A stretch of DNA of 5,427 bases from Phycisphaerales bacterium (GTDB lineage Bacteria; Planctomycetota; Phycisphaerae; Tepidisphaerales; Tepidisphaeraceae). Below the pieces are notes generated by a model, which was given only the letters and a program-made list of their open reading frames with translations, was not told the DNA's origin and did no database searches. Below are positions 4,802-5,427 of the stretch, in pieces. Every line of letters begins with the position of its first letter. Positions within the stretch are counted from its first letter, which is position 1. The stretch is from NCBI GenBank assembly GCA_003153655.1, contig PMAK01000139.1:2674-8100 (forward strand), in the 5' to 3' direction. The position numbers and the translations under genes are program-made.

Positions 4802-5427
4802 CTCAGATTGCTCCTGATCGTTGGTGTCCTGGGTTTCTGGCAACAGGTCGCTTCCGCCCAGGCAACTCAGCCGGAAGATGACGCGGCGAAGGTTTATATG
4901 CAGGCGGCGAAGTTGCTCAGCGCCAATGACAAGGCGAATATCATGTCGCCGTCGTCGTCCAATTTGAACTATACCGACTATCCGCCCTATCCCGCCGAAT
5001 GGCATCGAATGGAGAAAAAGGATTTTCTAGCCAATAGTGAGGCCCGCGCACTAGCGCATCAGGCAAGGTCAATCGAACACGCGGACTGGCCGAAATGGAA
5101 TCCCCCGCATCCGCCGATTTATTACCTGAATGATTGCCGCAACATCAGCAATGAACTCGCGGACGCGGCGATTTATCAGCATCTTCAGCGGAACGATGCC
5201 GCCGCCGTCGAATCTCTGCGGGATGACTGGCATCTGGCTGATCTACTGGAGAATGAATCGGACAAACTGCTTGTCCGCCTGTTGGTCAGCGAAGGCATTC
5301 AAGCCGAAATATATACCCGGCTTGAGATCATCACGTCCAACATCGTTTTGACGAATGATCCCGACAACGGCAATGGGCTTCAGACGAGCGTGGCCCGCGA
5401 ATTAATTGGCCAGTTGCTCACGCCTCA
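4799..5427 (+). CDS. Exported protein of unknown function (3' end beyond window)
   Basis: I do not recognise this protein. The frame is open from the ATG at 4799 to the right edge, giving 209 complete codons. Residues 1-20 look like a Sec signal peptide: MLR, a hydrophobic core (LLLIVGVLGFW), then the cleavage-type motif ASA at 18-20, so the mature protein probably starts at Q21. The mature part is acidic and rich in predicted helix, with a Tyr/Pro-rich patch around residues 60-70 (NYTDYPPYPAEWHR) and a second Trp/Pro/His-rich patch near 100-110 (WPKWNPPHPPIYYL). Only one cysteine (C113) is visible. The middle section (ELADAAIYQHLQRNDAAAVE) resembles generic helical-repeat proteins, but no domain can be named. 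A ribosome binding site 8 nt upstream supports the start. It lies 118 bp after the HDOD-GGDEF gene, so co-transcription is possible but unproven. Confidence 0.8.
   Translation, partial: MLRLLLIVGVLGFWQQVASAQATQPEDDAAKVYMQAAKLLSANDKANIMSPSSSNLNYTDYPPYPAEWHRMEKKDFLANSEARALAHQARSIEHADWPKWNPPHPPIYYLNDCRNISNELADAAIYQHLQRNDAAAVESLRDDWHLADLLENESDKLLVRLLVSEGIQAEIYTRLEIITSNIVLTNDPDNGNGLQTSVARELIGQLLTP

Overview
The window reads as a chromosomal piece of a GC-rich, diderm (Gram-negative type) bacterium. An LPS-export ATPase (LptB), a periplasmic TlpA-type thioredoxin with a large extra N-terminal domain, and a secreted orphan protein all require an outer envelope. The fused architectures and the nested 'CGCGGAG' intergenic repeat remind me of Planctomycetota (Phycisphaerae-like), but that is an impression, not a demonstrated placement.

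Layout: (1) 1-207, minus strand: a nearly complete CspA-family cold-shock protein running off the left edge. (2) 208-760: a long divergent intergenic region. It holds the csp ribosome binding site, GC-rich stem-loops that would lie in the csp leader, and perfect DnaA-box matches, two boxes of which sit in tandem inside a 7-bp inverted repeat just ahead of lptB. (3) 761-1498, plus: lptB. (4) 1499-1799: an intergenic region dominated by a composite inverted/tandem repeat (1534-1674), followed by a candidate promoter. (5) 1800-3062, plus: a membrane-anchored or exported protein with an N-terminal LolA/DUF2092-like region and a C-terminal TlpA-like thioredoxin domain with an intact WCGPC site. (6) 3196-4680, plus: an HDOD-GGDEF signalling protein with a TTG start, a GGEEL active-site motif and an intact RxxD inhibitory site. 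(7) 4799-5427, plus: the first 209 codons of an unrecognised exported protein cut by the right edge.

The plus-strand genes are separated by gaps of 118-301 bp and do not look like a tight operon. There is no obvious shared pathway beyond a loose envelope theme (LptB, TlpA-like, exported orphan) and a stress/signalling theme (Csp, HDOD-GGDEF). I see no tRNA, rRNA, CRISPR array, transposase, phage or defence system. The most unusual material is non-coding: the nested repeat, the paired DnaA boxes and the potentially alternative hairpins in the csp leader.
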